A stretch of 64,000 nt of DNA from positions 3,596,001-3,660,000 of the forward strand of contig CAWILH010000002.1 in assembly GCA_963836915.1 (NCBI GenBank). Direction: 5' to 3'. The notes beneath the pieces were generated by a model. The model saw only the letters and a list, made by a program, of their open reading frames with translations. It was not told the origin of the DNA and did no database searches. The DNA comes from Cryomorpha sp963836915. GTDB lineage: Bacteria; Bacteroidota; Bacteroidia; Flavobacteriales_D; Cryomorphaceae. Both the position numbers and the translations under genes were made by a program. Below, piece by piece: positions 17,044 through 25,402 of this stretch (position 1 is the first letter of the stretch; the number at the start of each line of letters is the position of its first letter).

Positions 17044-17641
17044 GTTCATTTTGCTCACAGATCGGCACGAATTGGATGCAGGGGTGAATGGTATGCTGTA
17101 TTTCAGGTATGAAGACTTCGAAGAGCTACACTACACCATCGAAATGCTGGAGCGAGAGTCCTTGTTGAAAGCTATGGTGATTTACCATGATGATCTTGAC
17201 GTGTTATGGAGCGATTTTCGAGCCCATTTTAAAGAAGTCGATGCAGCTGGCGGCTTGGTAATTAATGAGCAGCGGCAGCTTTTGCTAATCAAAAGGCTGG
17301 GGGTGTGGGATCTCCCAAAAGGAAAGCATGAAGGCGATGAGACCAGCATGCAAACGGCGCTCCGGGAGGTAGAAGAAGAGTGTGGTATAAGGGATTTGCG
17401 CCTGAATGAATTTATAACGAGCTCATTTCATACATACCATCATAAAGGCAGATTTTACCTAAAAAAGACCGATTGGTATTCCATGCAAAGTAGCCAGCAA
17501 GAGCTTATCCCACAACTAGAAGAAGCTATTGAAGAAGTACACTGGCGCGACTTGGCCGCCCTTGATGTAGCCGCATTAGAGACCTATGAGAGTATAAGGC
17601 TTGTGATTTCTACTTTTCTTGATATTCCTGACCGACCTTAA
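17018..17641 (+). CDS. Nudix hydrolase
   Basis: 207-residue protein with an N-terminal domain of about 80 residues of unknown function, followed by a Nudix domain. The Nudix box is complete: G(K)HEGDETSMQTALREVEEECGI fits GX5EX7REUXEEXGU, with catalytic Glu in REVEEE. Nudix enzymes hydrolyse nucleoside diphosphates linked to another moiety, and the substrate is not predictable here. It is divergent from pyrE with 8 bases between start codons, and the 3' end overlaps the convergent thioredoxin-like gene by 32 bases. Confidence 0.88.
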   Translation: MYKVFFNDKFILLTDRHELDAGVNGMLYFRYEDFEELHYTIEMLERESLLKAMVIYHDDLDVLWSDFRAHFKEVDAAGGLVINEQRQLLLIKRLGVWDLPKGKHEGDETSMQTALREVEEECGIRDLRLNEFITSSFHTYHHKGRFYLKKTDWYSMQSSQQELIPQLEEAIEEVHWRDLAALDVAALETYESIRLVISTFLDIPDRP

Positions 17642-19001
17642 GTTTCAGGTTTCCTTTCTTTTCAGCGTCGAGCTTAAACAGCCGTGCCTCAAAGCCTTCA
17701 CTCATTTTTAAGGCATTACTTTCTACGATCAGCCCATCGGCATTGAGCCAAATGAAATGGGGAAAACTAAAAATTCGATTAGCGTTTAAAAATGCCTGTG
17801 GATCTTTGCAAGATATTTCAGGCCAGGCCTTCGCATGGCCGGGGCTTTGGTAGATTGATATTTCAGAAACGGTAAATAGATCGGGATACTTCTCAGTGAG
17901 TCCGGCGAGTATCTGTGACTCTTTTTCGGCGACGTCATACTTGCCCAAAGAAACCATAACTAGCTGCCAACGTGGGTCAGTTTCATTTCTTGGGCGCGAC
18001 CCGAGAAGAGAAGCATTCAAGTCCCAAAAATTTTGACCGTTGAGGGGGTTTAAAAACTGATCGATAAGATTTCTGGCCACCGCTTTTACTATTTCCGAAC
18101 CTGAATTGGCGTAGATATAGTCTGCACTCTTTCTAAGTTTTCTTATATCGTAAGCCGGATCGGTGTAAACCTGCGCGATGGCCTTGACGGCTATAAGCGC
18201 CCGCAAGCTATCAGTTCCGGTGCGTTCATCTGCGGCGATCAAGCGCATCAGGCTGTCAGGTGCCATTCCTTTTTTCATTTGATTGTAAATCGTCTCGCCA
18301 CCAAATCGGAGATCGTATCCTTGGAAATAATCGGCATAAAAAAGGTTGAAGAACCTCTGCCAGGCGGGATTATCGAAGTACCAAGGTTTGCCCACGAAAT
18401 AATTTGCGTAAAGGGAGTCCCGGTGAAAACCAGTGGTCAACTTTAGCTCGGCCAGCGCGTATCTCTTGTAAATAGCTGCAAAGGAAGCAGGCCGATCTTC
18501 GCTTACTGTGGTTTCAAATCCGCGCACTTTCTTTCTAATTTTAGTACTACCCAGCAGGAGCTGGTTTTCTACAAAGAAATTCATGTACGCATTTTCAAAC
18601 CTGAGTATCTCAAGGTTCACATCGGCAGAGTCGAGCGTTAAGAAACTATAATCGAAGCTTCCTTTTTGCCAAGTGTCTACCAGCACATTTTCTGGCTTCT
18701 CTTCTATTTCGATCGTGTAAGCGGTGTTCGGCGCTATAAAAATAGGAGCCCGAAATCTATTTACCCGCAGCCAAAATTCCTGCGTCCCTTCATTGGCGGT
18801 ATTTAGTTGAAACAAGCCGTCGGAATGGATGGAGTCACTGTCTAGCACCTGTTCAGCGCCCGAGACCGGATCTAATAGTCGGATGAGCTCAATCTTATGC
18901 CCGTCAAACTGGATGGCAGTACCCGATATTTTACTCTGGCCTGTACAAAGGAGCGTACAAAGGAGAAAGGGGAGTAAAAAGGCAGTTTTAAAACGCTTCA
19001 T
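17610..19001 (-). CDS. Exported thioredoxin-fold-like protein without a CxxC, downstream of coaD
   Basis: 463 residues. The start at 19001 was chosen because it opens a clear signal peptide (MKRFKTAFLLPFLLCTLLCTGQ). The longer frame to 19061 lies deep in coaD. The N-terminal region (about 25-120) looks like the beta-sandwich carrier domain found before thioredoxin-like domains in Bacteroidota (DUF4369-like). The middle is helical, and the C-terminus ends with a thioredoxin-like strand pair including a cis-Pro position (IFSFPHFIWLNADGLIV). No CxxC motif is present, so a redox role is doubtful. Probably periplasmic. It overlaps the end of coaD by 14 bases. Confidence 0.7.
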   Translation of the reverse strand: MKRFKTAFLLPFLLCTLLCTGQSKISGTAIQFDGHKIELIRLLDPVSGAEQVLDSDSIHSDGLFQLNTANEGTQEFWLRVNRFRAPIFIAPNTAYTIEIEEKPENVLVDTWQKGSFDYSFLTLDSADVNLEILRFENAYMNFFVENQLLLGSTKIRKKVRGFETTVSEDRPASFAAIYKRYALAELKLTTGFHRDSLYANYFVGKPWYFDNPAWQRFFNLFYADYFQGYDLRFGGETIYNQMKKGMAPDSLMRLIAADERTGTDSLRALIAVKAIAQVYTDPAYDIRKLRKSADYIYANSGSEIVKAVARNLIDQFLNPLNGQNFWDLNASLLGSRPRNETDPRWQLVMVSLGKYDVAEKESQILAGLTEKYPDLFTVSEISIYQSPGHAKAWPEISCKDPQAFLNANRIFSFPHFIWLNADGLIVESNALKMSEGFEARLFKLDAEKKGNLKLKVGQEYQEK

Positions 19002-19458
19002 CGAGGGAGATCGTCTGCGGTATAAAACGTGTAACATCTCCTTTATTGCGGTAGACGTCACGGACTATAGACGAGCTGTAGGCGGCGTATGCAGGATTGG
19101 TAACTAGAAAGACGGTGTCCACTTCGGGGGCTAGCTCTCTGTTCATTTGTGCGATGGAACTCTCGAACTGAAAATCTTCAGAATTGCGCAATCCCCGTAT
19201 CAGAAAGTTGGCGCCTAGCTCGCGGCAATAATTTACAGTAAGCCCTTCATAGTGGCCTACTTCGATCTTATCTTCAAAGAAAAAAACCTTTTCAATCCAG
19301 GCCTTTCTCTGGTCAAGCCCAAACATATAGTTCTTTGATGCATTCACTCCAATGGCTATTATTATTTTATCAAAAAGCGGGAAGGCTCTTTTGATCAGAT
19401 CTTCGTGGCCACGTGTTATGGGATCAAAAGATCCTGGAAAAACGGCTATTCTTGACAT
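18988..19458 (-). CDS. coaD: Phosphopantetheine adenylyltransferase
   Basis: 156-residue enzyme of coenzyme A synthesis (4'-phosphopantetheine plus ATP to dephospho-CoA). The start at 19458 gives MSRIAVFPGSFDPITRGHEDL, which holds the T/HxGH nucleotidyltransferase motif at the expected distance. A longer frame to 19494 would run into kdsA. Other signatures are LIRGLRNSEDFQFE and AYSSSIVRDV. It lies 5 bases after kdsA and overlaps the exported thioredoxin-like gene by 14 bases. Confidence 0.96.
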   Translation of the reverse strand: MSRIAVFPGSFDPITRGHEDLIKRAFPLFDKIIIAIGVNASKNYMFGLDQRKAWIEKVFFFEDKIEVGHYEGLTVNYCRELGANFLIRGLRNSEDFQFESSIAQMNRELAPEVDTVFLVTNPAYAAYSSSIVRDVYRNKGDVTRFIPQTISLDEAF

Positions 19459-19463
19459 TTCTT

Positions 19464-20240
19464 TTAGCTTAATGCTGTTCTTATTTTCATACACTTTTCA
19501 ACGATGGCTTCGAGCTTATCGAGCTGGAGCATGGTGTATGGGTCGCTTTGCGCCCGGTGCGGTTCAGGGTGCACTTCTAGAAAAAGGCCATCGGCACCGG
19601 TAGCCACAGCAGCTAGCGCTATGGCTTCGATAAGCTCGGGATCGCCACCGGTCACGCCCGAAGTTTGATTCGGCTTTTGTACACTATGCGTGCAATCCAT
19701 CACCACCGGAGCGCCTATCTTGCCCATGCGGTATATCGAAGTGGCATCTACCACTAGGTCGGTATAGCCGAAGGTGGTGCCACGCTCGCAGACCCAAGCT
19801 TTCTTATTGCCTGTGGCGTGGATTTTTTCTACCGCCCATTTCATGGCTTCAGGACTCAAGAACTGGCCTTTCTTGATATTTACCGTACAGCCCGACTCAC
19901 CAGCGGCTTGGAGTAGCTTCGTTTGCCGACAAAGGAAGGCAGGTATCTGCAGGTGAGATACATATGGAGCCACTTCAGCTGGCTCATGGCTTTCGTGCAC
20001 ATCGGTGATGTTTTCAATTTTGAGCGTATCTGCTACTTCTTTCAAAATCGCTAGGGCTGCCTGCTTACCGATTCCCGTAAAGCTATCGAGCTTACTACGG
20101 TTGGCTTTTTCGTAGCTGCCTTTAAAAATATAGCGTATGCCATGCTTATCGCAAATGCGTTTTACTTCATTTGCTATAAGAAATGCGGTATCCCTATCTT
20201 CAATGGCGCAGGGACCGGCGATGAGAAAAAATTCTTTCAT
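19464..20240 (-). CDS. kdsA: 3-deoxy-8-phosphooctulonate synthase
   Basis: 258-residue KDO-8-phosphate synthase, joining arabinose-5-phosphate and PEP in KDO (lipopolysaccharide inner core) synthesis. The start at 20240 overlaps the kdsD stop as ATGA and gives MKEFFLIAGPCAIE, the normal family start. Other motifs are FKGSYEKANRSKLDSF, QIPAFLCRQTKLL, NIKKGQFLSP, TFGYTDLVVD and LFLEVHPEP. It is coupled to the gene making its substrate. Confidence 0.96.
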   Translation of the reverse strand: MKEFFLIAGPCAIEDRDTAFLIANEVKRICDKHGIRYIFKGSYEKANRSKLDSFTGIGKQAALAILKEVADTLKIENITDVHESHEPAEVAPYVSHLQIPAFLCRQTKLLQAAGESGCTVNIKKGQFLSPEAMKWAVEKIHATGNKKAWVCERGTTFGYTDLVVDATSIYRMGKIGAPVVMDCTHSVQKPNQTSGVTGGDPELIEAIALAAVATGADGLFLEVHPEPHRAQSDPYTMLQLDKLEAIVEKCMKIRTALS

Positions 20241-20839
20241 AGTTCTCTGGCTTTTTGGCCTAGATAGCCGCTGTGGTGTCGCTTGGCATAATCGGCCTTG
20301 GTAAACCCTATTTTTTCCATGAGGAGCACTACAAGGATATCGCCCGTAACAGTCATCACTGTGGTAGATGTAGTGGGGGTTAAACCCAAAGGGCATATCT
20401 CTTCTGGGCCGCCAGTATAAATGCCGACATCGGCCTTCGATGCCAATTCAGAATCTGCAGAGCCAGTGATCACGATGAGTTTAATACCGGGATGAAGCTG
20501 CTTGGCGAGGTAGTTCAGCTCGATCACTTCCCGGGTTTTGCCGCTATTGGAAAGGGCGATGATCACATCATTTTTTTGGATTACCCCGAGGTCGCCATGT
20601 TGTGCTTCTGCCGGGTGGATGAATACCGCCGTGGTGCCGGTTGAGCTTAGGGTGGTAGCAATGTTCACCCCGATCTGGCCAGCCTTGCCCATTCCGCTTA
20701 CCACTACTTTTCCGCCTATTTGGTGCACCTGGCGGTAGATGAGCTCTACGGCCTGTAGTATGTTCCCCTCTACGGGCATGTTTTGGATAGCTTCGATTTC
20801 CTTGGCTATCAATTGCCTTATTTTCTCCGTATTGATCAT
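20237..20839 (-). CDS. kdsD: Arabinose-5-phosphate isomerase (KpsF/GutQ family), SIS domain only
   Basis: 200-residue SIS-domain protein, converting ribulose-5-phosphate to arabinose-5-phosphate, the KdsA substrate. It shows VVVSGMGKAGQIGVNIATTLSSTGT, HPAEAQHGDLG, ALSNSGKTREV and GLTPTTSTTVM, all characteristic of KdsD/KpsF/GutQ. The E. coli enzyme has two extra CBS domains. Here the protein ends after the SIS domain, as in some other bacteria, so there is no CBS-type regulation. It is coupled to kdsA by a 4-base overlap, which supports the assignment. Confidence 0.92.
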   Translation of the reverse strand: MINTEKIRQLIAKEIEAIQNMPVEGNILQAVELIYRQVHQIGGKVVVSGMGKAGQIGVNIATTLSSTGTTAVFIHPAEAQHGDLGVIQKNDVIIALSNSGKTREVIELNYLAKQLHPGIKLIVITGSADSELASKADVGIYTGGPEEICPLGLTPTTSTTVMTVTGDILVVLLMEKIGFTKADYAKRHHSGYLGQKAREL

Positions 20840-20890
20840 ATTCTAATGTGCATCAAAATTATGCTTTCTATCTGAATAGGTTGTGCAACG

Positions 20891-21424
20891 CTAATTTCGG
20901 AAGAAACTGAAGTTAACGCTTCCATACTTCTTGTGAAATCCAAAGTTGGCGTGCTCCGCAAAGCTATGCGCTTGGCTATGCTCGATCACCAGCAAGCCAC
21001 CGGCATTCACCCATCCGCTATTCAGCAATAGGTCGGGCAGCTGCGGGTAGCGTGGCTCGGCGTAAGGCGGATCGGTAAAAACGAAATCAAAACCGCGATC
21101 TGGCTTCTTCATCAGTTTGAATACATCGGCACGCACCACGCGCAGGTTCGCCAACTTCCATTCTTCCACTATACTTTTCAGAAATCGGGTGGCCAAATTA
21201 TCTACATCTATCGAAGTAGCCGATCGGCCACCACGGCTTATAAACTCTAGTGAGATAGCTCCAGTACCACAGAAAAGATCGAGTAGGTCGGTCTCGTTCA
21301 AATTAATCTCGGCCTGAAGAAGGTTAAATAGCGCTTCTCTGGCCATATCGGTAGTGGGGCGGGCCTTGATTCGTGATGGGGGTTGCAGCTTGCGTCCCTT
21401 ATGAATTCCACTTATAATCCGCAT
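20891..21424 (-). CDS. rsmD: 16S rRNA (guanine966-N2)-methyltransferase
   Basis: 177-residue class I methyltransferase. The markers are MRIISGIHKGRKL with R.ARPTTDMAREALFNLL, the SAM motif LLDLFCGTGAISLEFISRG and the N6/N2-amine methylase motif FTDPPYAE. It modifies G966 of 16S rRNA in the 30S subunit. It overlaps the DUF3822 gene upstream by 13 bases, as in many Bacteroidota. Confidence 0.94.
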   Translation of the reverse strand: MRIISGIHKGRKLQPPSRIKARPTTDMAREALFNLLQAEINLNETDLLDLFCGTGAISLEFISRGGRSATSIDVDNLATRFLKSIVEEWKLANLRVVRADVFKLMKKPDRGFDFVFTDPPYAEPRYPQLPDLLLNSGWVNAGGLLVIEHSQAHSFAEHANFGFHKKYGSVNFSFFRN

Positions 21425-22203
21425 CTATCTGTTTCATTTCCAGGCCATAATATGGGAGAATCACTATTATGACCTTCGGCGTTGGTATTTTTTGGGATCC
21501 ACTCCTGCGCATTGATGAAGTAGGGTGCCAAGCCCTGTTGCAGTTCATCGTTTTCTGAGGCTGCACCGAGCATGAAGAGTTTTCTTTCTTCAGAAATCTT
21601 GAGCTTCTCAAGTGCGAAGAGCATAAAGTACCGCACATCTTCGGTGTAAGCCGTCTCTACCGTATTTGCGAGAAGCAACAGGCCTGATTTAAAAATGGCC
21701 AAGGTATACAAGGTTCCTGTTTGAAGTAAGAATGATTGCACAGAAGAACCCGCTTTTGAATGGTCTCTTCCATAATTAAGGATAGCTCGGATGCCGTGGC
21801 TTAATTCCAAACCGGGAAAATGGCGATCGGTGTATTCTTGAATTGCCGTGGGCTCTTGCGAAATGATCACAAGATCAAGCGCCACGAGCCGGTCATTTTT
21901 TATCCTGCCATCACTATATCCTGTACTATGCCTTAAATATTCATGGGCCGTAGATTCATCATATACGGCCATGGGCAGCAGGGCATAAGGCGTCGTGAAG
22001 TGTATGGCATATTTAACCTCGAGCGATGCATATTCTGAAATAAAATCTTTTTCGGTAATGAGAAAACGTGCTGATGCGCAAAGCTTGGCACCATCAGCGC
22101 CGGAATAAAAATAGGCGGTAAAAAAATCTGGCCCGAACACGAGCCCAACTGATTTAATATCATCTTTCGAATGGCCGCCCCAATATGTGAGACTTGCTGG
22201 CAT
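21412..22203 (-). CDS. DUF3822 family protein
   Basis: 263-residue protein of the Bacteroidota DUF3822 family. The start at 22203 (MPASLTYWGGHSKDD) begins 1 base past the previous stop, while the longer frame lies inside the neighbour. The sequence is a mix of strands and helices that suggests an actin/ASKHA-like fold related to PilM-type proteins, but I see no ATP-binding signature I could rely on. Function unknown. It is nearly always found directly before rsmD in this phylum, as here (13-base overlap). Confidence 0.78.
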   Translation of the reverse strand: MPASLTYWGGHSKDDIKSVGLVFGPDFFTAYFYSGADGAKLCASARFLITEKDFISEYASLEVKYAIHFTTPYALLPMAVYDESTAHEYLRHSTGYSDGRIKNDRLVALDLVIISQEPTAIQEYTDRHFPGLELSHGIRAILNYGRDHSKAGSSVQSFLLQTGTLYTLAIFKSGLLLLANTVETAYTEDVRYFMLFALEKLKISEERKLFMLGAASENDELQQGLAPYFINAQEWIPKNTNAEGHNSDSPILWPGNETDRCGL

Positions 22204-22204
22204 A

Positions 22205-23008
22205 CTATTCTTTCCAGTTACCACTGGTGCTGGCTTCGGTGAGCGAGCCAAGGATGAGCTGCTCATCAAATGGTTTCGGGTCTCGCACTATAAAGGCCGA
22301 TTGCCTCACCCCGCCTGACTCTACCGTGCCCGTTTCCATTTCAAACTTATGTTTGCCGAACGGCACGTATGCCAATGAGTCGATGCTCAATTTCGTCTTT
22401 CGGTTCTTCCTATCGTCCTTATCGAATATATATCCCATGACTGGCTCCATCACAGTATCGCGCACGATGATGCCCTGGCGCATCACTTCAGCTTCTGTCA
22501 TATCGGCGGGCATCTTCTGAATGATGCCTAGCTCTCGAGCCATTTCTTCGGTAGGCACGCTATCGGGCAGCGATCCAAACCGCTTGATAATAGAAAGCCG
22601 ACCATTCTTTACGAAGCTGGTAAGTGTGTCGAAGCTAGCCGTATACGTGCCGTTTTCTTTTTTATAGGCTACTTGTGCTTTTCGTATATCTTTCATACGC
22701 TGCTTGATGTGCGTTTCTACCATCTGCTTGCGCTCCGTATAGTCCAGCCTATCTTGAATTACGTCTACGTCTTTAAAAGAAAAAAAGGCGGCACCCGCCA
22801 CTACGATCACGACCAATATGATTTGAAATACTCCGCTTATCACGCCTTTTACGTAAAGGAAACCCAGTATACCGACCAGCAAAATGCCAAGGCCGCCAAA
22901 GAGAAAAAATTTGGTCTGATTGGGGGATATTATCAAGAGTGCGATACCCAATGCGACCAGAAGGATCGGGAAAAGGTACTTGCCAACTACGCGCCCTATT
23001 TCTTGCAT
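22205..23008 (-). CDS. Conserved membrane-anchored protein, unknown function
   Basis: 267 residues. The N-terminus has three hydrophobic segments (about 10-28, 33-52, 56-78), then a soluble helical region with basic and acidic residues (about 85-130) and a C-terminal domain with DSVPTEEMARELGIIQKMPADM and several strands. The soluble part would lie in the periplasm or cytoplasm depending on topology, which I cannot settle. No catalytic motif is seen. First gene of the unit leading into DUF3822 and rsmD (1-base gap). Confidence 0.72.
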   Translation of the reverse strand: MQEIGRVVGKYLFPILLVALGIALLIISPNQTKFFLFGGLGILLVGILGFLYVKGVISGVFQIILVVIVVAGAAFFSFKDVDVIQDRLDYTERKQMVETHIKQRMKDIRKAQVAYKKENGTYTASFDTLTSFVKNGRLSIIKRFGSLPDSVPTEEMARELGIIQKMPADMTEAEVMRQGIIVRDTVMEPVMGYIFDKDDRKNRKTKLSIDSLAYVPFGKHKFEMETGTVESGGVRQSAFIVRDPKPFDEQLILGSLTEASTSGNWKE

Positions 23009-23184
23009 TTGATTTTTGTTTACAGGTTGAAGGCAAAACTACAATTTTTTTATTCTACTGGAAGTTTCGGGATGAGTAAAGTTTTCGCATGGCTATTCTA
23101 CTCGGAATGGAGCTTATAGCCTAGGGCGGTGGTGGATTTGCCTACCAAGGTGCATCCAGTATTTCCTTTGGGGTACCACATCAT

Positions 23185-23658
23185 TTAAGTGTTGTGGTAG
23201 GGCTCGTTTTTCAAAATGGTCATTGCGCGGTAGAGCTGCTCGGCAAAAATCATTCGGATCATTTGGTGTGAGAATGTCATTTTTGACAATGCCAATCGAG
23301 CTGGGAAGTTTCCATAAATAGCTTCACTGAAGCCGAATGCCCCGCCGATTACGAAGACCAGTCTTTTTAAACCGCTTGACATTTCTTTTTGAATTAGGCT
23401 TGCAAAGCGCTCGCTGCCCTGTTCTTTTCCGCCTTCGTCAAGCAGGTATACTTTATCCGATTTGCCCAATACTTCCAGCAAGGCGTCTCCTTCGGCTTTC
23501 TTGCGGGTGGCGGAATCCATTTTTTTCCATTCTTTTCTTTCTGGTACTACGATTATTTCAAACGGAATATAGTGCTTCAGGCGTTTTTCAAAAATCTGTA
23601 AGGCATCAGCTACGTATCCAATGTCGGTCTTGCCTACGCAGCAGAGTATTACTTTCAT
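23185..23658 (-). CDS. rlmH: 23S rRNA (pseudouridine1915-N3)-methyltransferase
   Basis: 157-residue SPOUT methyltransferase. The start at 23658 (MKVILCCVGKTDIGYV) matches the family, and the upstream extension has no relation to it. Markers are KVYLLDEGGKEQGSERFA, LVFVIGGAFGFSEAIY and SKMTFSHQMIRMIFAEQLYRA, which form the knot and SAM pocket. The C-terminus is PYHNT where many homologues end in YHH or YHK. It methylates pseudouridine 1915 in helix 69 of assembled ribosomes. Confidence 0.94.
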   Translation of the reverse strand: MKVILCCVGKTDIGYVADALQIFEKRLKHYIPFEIIVVPERKEWKKMDSATRKKAEGDALLEVLGKSDKVYLLDEGGKEQGSERFASLIQKEMSSGLKRLVFVIGGAFGFSEAIYGNFPARLALSKMTFSHQMIRMIFAEQLYRAMTILKNEPYHNT

Positions 23659-23754
23659 TTTGCAAAGATAAGAGCCGCTTTTTTGGCCAAAAGAAAATTC
23701 TGTACATTTGAAGCTATTGGCGTAGTATTTGCCCCAACGCACGAAAATAGTTAG

Positions 23755-24150
23755 ATGAAAAATCTTTTCATATTCATCATTGCAGTTCTTGGATTCAGCC
23801 TTGTTTCTATGTCTCAATCTTCTGAGAAGGAAGGTATTACAAAGGCGATCACTGCTGGGAATTCGAAAGCCCTGGGTGCGTACCTTACGGGAAATGTAGA
23901 CCTTACGGTAAATGAAACATCGGGCGTATACAGCAAAGATCAGGCTGAAGTAATCTTAAACCGGTTTTTCAGCGATCATAAGCCAAGCGGGTACAGCATA
24001 AAGCATGAAGGGAAATCAAAGCTTGAAGATTTTTATTATATCGGCGATTTGAAGACCGCAAAGAGCGATTACCGGCTCACCTTTTTTCTGAAAAAGGAAG
24101 GCGACAAGTTTCTAATAAAGCAGCTTCGGATAGAAAGCGGCGACGAGTGA
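23755..24150 (+). CDS. DUF4783 family exported protein
   Basis: 131 residues with a signal peptide (MKNLFIFIIAVLGFSLVSMSQ) and a single small NTF2-like domain of the DUF4783 type: ITAGNSKALGAYLTGNVDLTV, then QAEVILNRFFSDHKPSGY, then YRLTFFLKKEGDKFLIKQLRIE. Function unknown. It is commonly divergent from rlmH in Bacteroidota, as here. Its stop is 11 bases from the end of the convergent glycosyltransferase gene. Confidence 0.85.
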   Translation: MKNLFIFIIAVLGFSLVSMSQSSEKEGITKAITAGNSKALGAYLTGNVDLTVNETSGVYSKDQAEVILNRFFSDHKPSGYSIKHEGKSKLEDFYYIGDLKTAKSDYRLTFFLKKEGDKFLIKQLRIESGDE

Positions 24151-24161
24151 TCCAGCATTGA

Positions 24162-25313
24162 TTAAATCTGCATTCCAGTGAGCCTTTCAAATATGGCGTA
24201 CTGCGCTTCTATAAATTTGTTTCGATCAAATCTACTTCTACCTTTTTCCGAATTTTCGGCGTAGATTTTAAGCGTCTCCCGGTCATCTTGCATTTGGCGC
24301 ATAGCCGCAGCCAAGGCGTCTATTGAAGTTTCTGATAGTACGCAACCATCTATCTGGTTTCGCACTACTTCTCGGCAGCCGCGGCTATCTACGGTGAGCA
24401 CTGGTACGCCCATAGCGAGTGATTCCATCAGGTTTACAGGCAGCCCTTCCCGCTCCGATGGGAATACATTGAGATCACTAATTGCTAAATACTCCTGTAC
24501 ATTCTCCCGCCATCCTACACGGATTATCGAAGGGTCGGTCTTTAGCGCCTTCTCGTATCTCGGTTTTAATGAAGTAGGGTGAATTCTATCCTTCTCACCT
24601 ACGAGCAGCAGTTTCGACTTTGGGTGTGTTTTTTTTGTTTGCAAAAAAGCCTTTACCACTTTATCGAATCCTTTGAAATTGGTCTGTCGCCCGATGAAAA
24701 TATAAATGAAATCATCCGGCTTTACCTGAACGTCCATCTGGAGCTGCGCAATACTTTCAACATCGAGCGCGGCTCTGTCAAAACGCACTAGATCGCAGCC
24801 TATGCCAAAGCTTTCAAGCACGCGTACATTGGCCTCCGAAGCTTTGGCCTGCAGGTGCTCGCGGTCATCTTCGGTAAGCACATACACTTCGTCTACACGC
24901 TGGGCACTCCATTTTTCGGCATAGGAGATCATTCTTTTGCGCCAGCCTGTAATGAGCGGCGAACCGAGTCCGTGAATGGTGCCGGTAGAAACCGGCCAAT
25001 GCTGATCTTTGCCGAGCATAGCCGTAAAAAGCGCCGCTGAGAAATGGATATTTACGATGTCGGGCTTCAAGGTGTGGACAAGCTTTTTTACCTTTTTCGC
25101 GGCAGCGTAATGCCTGAATGGGTCAAGTGCCCTGGGGAAATCTATATCGTGCACCTCGCACATGATCTCGCGGCGATAGGCGCTTATGCGTGCGATATGC
25201 TTACGCGAAGTGGCTAGGTGCACATCGTGGCCTTGCTGGGTGAGTCCATCGATAAGTCCTTCCAGAAAAGTGAAATAATTGGTAATGGAGGGTATTACGA
25301 AAAGCAACTTCAT
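24162..25313 (-). CDS. Glycosyltransferase family 4 (GT-B fold)
   Basis: 383-residue cytoplasmic GT-B enzyme. The N-terminal acceptor domain begins MKLLFVIPSITNYFTFLEGLIDGL, and the C-terminal donor domain holds the GT4 hallmarks FIGRQTNFKGFDKVVKAF and PSEREGLPVNLMESLAMGVPV (E-x7-E). Such enzymes add sugars during capsule, O-antigen or glycolipid synthesis. Neither donor nor acceptor can be inferred, because there is no polysaccharide cluster around it. Confidence 0.88.
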   Translation of the reverse strand: MKLLFVIPSITNYFTFLEGLIDGLTQQGHDVHLATSRKHIARISAYRREIMCEVHDIDFPRALDPFRHYAAAKKVKKLVHTLKPDIVNIHFSAALFTAMLGKDQHWPVSTGTIHGLGSPLITGWRKRMISYAEKWSAQRVDEVYVLTEDDREHLQAKASEANVRVLESFGIGCDLVRFDRAALDVESIAQLQMDVQVKPDDFIYIFIGRQTNFKGFDKVVKAFLQTKKTHPKSKLLLVGEKDRIHPTSLKPRYEKALKTDPSIIRVGWRENVQEYLAISDLNVFPSEREGLPVNLMESLAMGVPVLTVDSRGCREVVRNQIDGCVLSETSIDALAAAMRQMQDDRETLKIYAENSEKGRSRFDRNKFIEAQYAIFERLTGMQI

Positions 25314-25402
25314 CTCGGCAGTTCCAAATCTGGGTTTCGTACGGCTGAGACAAATATAGAATTAATATCAGCCCAAATTCAGGTCGCGACGCATACTGCC
25401 GC

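Noticed and set aside
22673..23119. 148-codon plus-strand frame opposite the membrane protein gene
   Set aside because: It is the antisense of hydrophobic segments of the 22205-23008 gene and has no start signal of its own.
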